Below are positions 13,596 to 14,639 of a stretch of 14,639 bases of DNA, one piece after another. The notes beneath the pieces were generated by a model. The model was not told the origin of the DNA, made no database searches, and saw nothing but the letters and a program-made list of their open reading frames with translations. Location of the stretch: NCBI GenBank assembly GCA_947177925.1, contig CAMWWJ010000044.1:1-14639 (forward strand), read 5' to 3'. Numbering within the stretch: position 1 is the stretch's first letter; every line of letters begins with the position of its first letter. Position numbers and translations under genes: made by a program. This stretch comes from an uncultured Lachnospiraceae bacterium (GTDB lineage: Bacteria > Bacillota > Clostridia > Lachnospirales > Lachnospiraceae).

Positions 13596-14180
13596 TTAAA
13601 TCTGTTCCATTTCTTTGTTAATCTTTTCTTCGCAGGAACGCATTGCCAGAATCGTCTTTTCTAATAATGTATCCAGCTCCCATCCAAGCCTTTCCGCCCC
13701 TGTCTTAATAATATCCCGTGAACAGCCTGCTGCAAACTTTTTATCCTTAAACTTTTTCTTCAGACTGGATAACTCCATATCCATAACGCTTTTAGACGGA
13801 CGCATCCTGGCTACTGCACCAATCAGCCCGGTTAATTCATCTGCAGCAAACAATACTTTTTCCATTTCATGCTTTGGTTCCAGATCAGAACAAATACCAT
13901 ATCCATGGCTGCAAATAGAATAAATCATCTCTTCCGAAACATTTCCCCTTTTTAAAAGCTCCGGTGCCTTTTTACAATGCTCTTCGGGATACAGTTCAAA
14001 ATCAATATCATGAAGCAGGCCAATAAGTCCCCAATAGTCTTCTTCCTGATCATATCCTAATTCCTTTGCATACCATCTCATAACTCCCTCAACTGTAAGT
14101 CCATGTAAGATATGAAAAGGTTCCTTATTATATTCCTTTAACAGATTGATTGCTTCTTCTCTTGTGATAGTGGATGTCAT
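13596..14180 (-). CDS. HD-domain hydrolase
   Basis: 194 aa with a complete HD metal site: His26 (ILHGLTVEGVM), His57-Asp58 in GLLHDIDFELYPEEHC, His92 (ICSHGYG) and Asp114 (FAADELTGLI). Such proteins in Clostridia are usually annotated as HDIG/HD-domain hydrolases with unknown substrate. No signal peptide or membrane segment. AAGGAG is 8 nt before the ATG. A candidate extended -10, TGATAAAAT (hexamer 14222-14227), lies about 40 bases upstream with only a weak -35. It is first in the run HD, cysteine hydrolase, murL, murD2 that starts just after the tRNA terminator. Confidence 0.85.
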   Translation of the reverse strand: MTSTITREEAINLLKEYNKEPFHILHGLTVEGVMRWYAKELGYDQEEDYWGLIGLLHDIDFELYPEEHCKKAPELLKRGNVSEEMIYSICSHGYGICSDLEPKHEMEKVLFAADELTGLIGAVARMRPSKSVMDMELSSLKKKFKDKKFAAGCSRDIIKTGAERLGWELDTLLEKTILAMRSCEEKINKEMEQI

Positions 14181-14264
14181 GATTTTCTCTCCTTTTTCAC
14201 GTATTCTTCTTAATTTTTTCTATTTTATCATATCTTCTTTAAATAAGAAACTGTATGATAACTG

Positions 14265-14304
14265 AAAAAGACCGTATTGGAACAAAATGTCCGATACGGC
14301 CTTT
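14265..14304 (-). terminator. Intrinsic terminator of the tRNA cluster
   Basis: On the minus strand AAAGGCCGTAT pairs with ATACGGTCTTT (one G-U), followed by TTTTT minus the paired bases. It starts 12 bases after the tRNA-Lys 3' end and closes the tRNA transcript. Confidence 0.8.
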
Positions 14305-14315
14305 GATCTTCATTA

Positions 14316-14388
14316 TGAGCCACCGGGGACTCGAACCCCGGACAACTTGATTAAAAGTCAAGTGCTCTACCACCTGAGCTAGTGGCCC
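14316..14388 (-). tRNA. tRNA-Lys (anticodon TTT)
   Basis: 73 nt cloverleaf on the minus strand: acceptor GGGCCAC / GTGGCTC (one G-U), D-arm with TAGCTCAGGTGGTAGAGC, anticodon arm CTTGA-CTTTTAA-TCAAG with anticodon TTT, T-arm CCGGG-GTTCGAG-type loop, discriminator A. The CCA end is not encoded. Last gene of the cluster, directly before the terminator. Confidence 0.96.
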
Positions 14389-14408
14389 ATGTATATTTGC
14401 ATAAAAGA

Positions 14409-14481
<73 letters not shown>

Positions 14482-14487
14482 ATTGAG

Positions 14488-14561
14488 TAGCGGGGACAGG
14501 ATTTGAACCTATGACCTTCGGGTTATGAGCCCGACGAGCTTCCAGACTGCTCCACCCCGCG
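14488..14561 (-). tRNA. Initiator tRNA-fMet (anticodon CAT)
   Basis: 74 nt on the minus strand. It begins CGCGGGGTGGAGCAG and has the anticodon arm TCGGG-CTCATAA-CCCGA with the three G-C pairs of initiators. Position 1 is unpaired as expected, but the mismatch is C1-U72 (3' strand CCCCGCT, then A73) and not the more familiar C1-A72. CCA is not encoded. Confidence 0.95.
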
Positions 14562-14587
14562 ATATTATATTAATTTGGTTCTCCAAA

Positions 14588-14639
14588 TGGATGGAGAAGG
14601 ATTCGAACCTTCGAAGGCGTTGCCAACAGATTTACAGTC
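14588..14639 (-). tRNA. tRNA-Tyr (anticodon GTA), 5' part outside the window
   Basis: The minus strand shows an anticodon loop CTGTAAA (anticodon GTA), a long variable arm around TTGGCAACGCC, the T-arm GAAGG-TTCGAAT-CCTTC and the 3' acceptor strand TCCATCC with discriminator A. The long variable arm and GTA anticodon fit bacterial class II tRNA-Tyr. The 5' half lies beyond the right edge. CCA not encoded. Confidence 0.9.

Overview
The window reads as part of the chromosome of a low-to-mid GC Firmicute of class Clostridia, most likely a Lachnospiraceae-type gut anaerobe. The evidence is the FabK-type enoyl-ACP reductase, the yaaR-holB-ricT-trmN6-rsmI block known from Bacillus/Clostridia chromosomes, AGGAGG-type ribosome binding sites, and tRNA genes without an encoded CCA. 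Every protein gene and tRNA I can support lies on the minus strand, so the layout below runs right to left, in the direction of transcription.

Right end (14639 to 14265): a tRNA cluster Tyr (cut by the window edge), fMet, Phe, Lys, closed by an intrinsic terminator. Next (14180 to 10246) is a probable operon: an HD-domain phosphohydrolase, a nicotinamidase/isochorismatase-like cysteine hydrolase, then a pair that I read as MurL and MurD2. In Xanthomonas these two make the D-Glu of peptidoglycan by ligating L-Glu to UDP-MurNAc-L-Ala (MurD2) and then epimerising it in place (MurL), in place of the classical route with free D-Glu and MurD. This is the most notable content of the window. A small secreted lipoprotein follows from its own promoter, which overlaps the murD2 stop codon, and ends in a clear terminator.

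Middle (9605 to 5548): a second HD-domain protein is translationally coupled (ATGA overlap) to an Orn/Lys/Arg-type PLP decarboxylase. It is followed by pyruvate kinase (short form, 470 aa), a long 3' stem-loop, and then yaaR, holB, ricT, trmN6 and rsmI, tightly packed. This resembles the B. subtilis yaaO-tmk-yaaQ-yaaR-holB-yaaT-yabA-yabB-yazA-yabC region, but without tmk, yaaQ, yabA and yazA and with pyk inserted.

Left end (1969 to 1): two tandem acyl carrier protein genes encode identical 77-aa proteins but differ at 21 third codon positions. Each has its own near-consensus sigma-A promoter followed directly by a TTTGA-N3-TCAAA palindrome resembling the FabT operator of streptococcal fatty-acid genes. 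The upstream copy is a single-gene unit with a 40-nt all-purine leader and its own terminator. The downstream copy abuts fabK, and a third FabT-like box lies past fabK at the window edge. A 147-bp near-perfect palindrome of unknown origin sits between the two acpP genes. Non-coding stretches over 300 bases: only 1244-1642, which holds the acpP-1 promoter/operator, this palindrome and the acpP-2 terminator.
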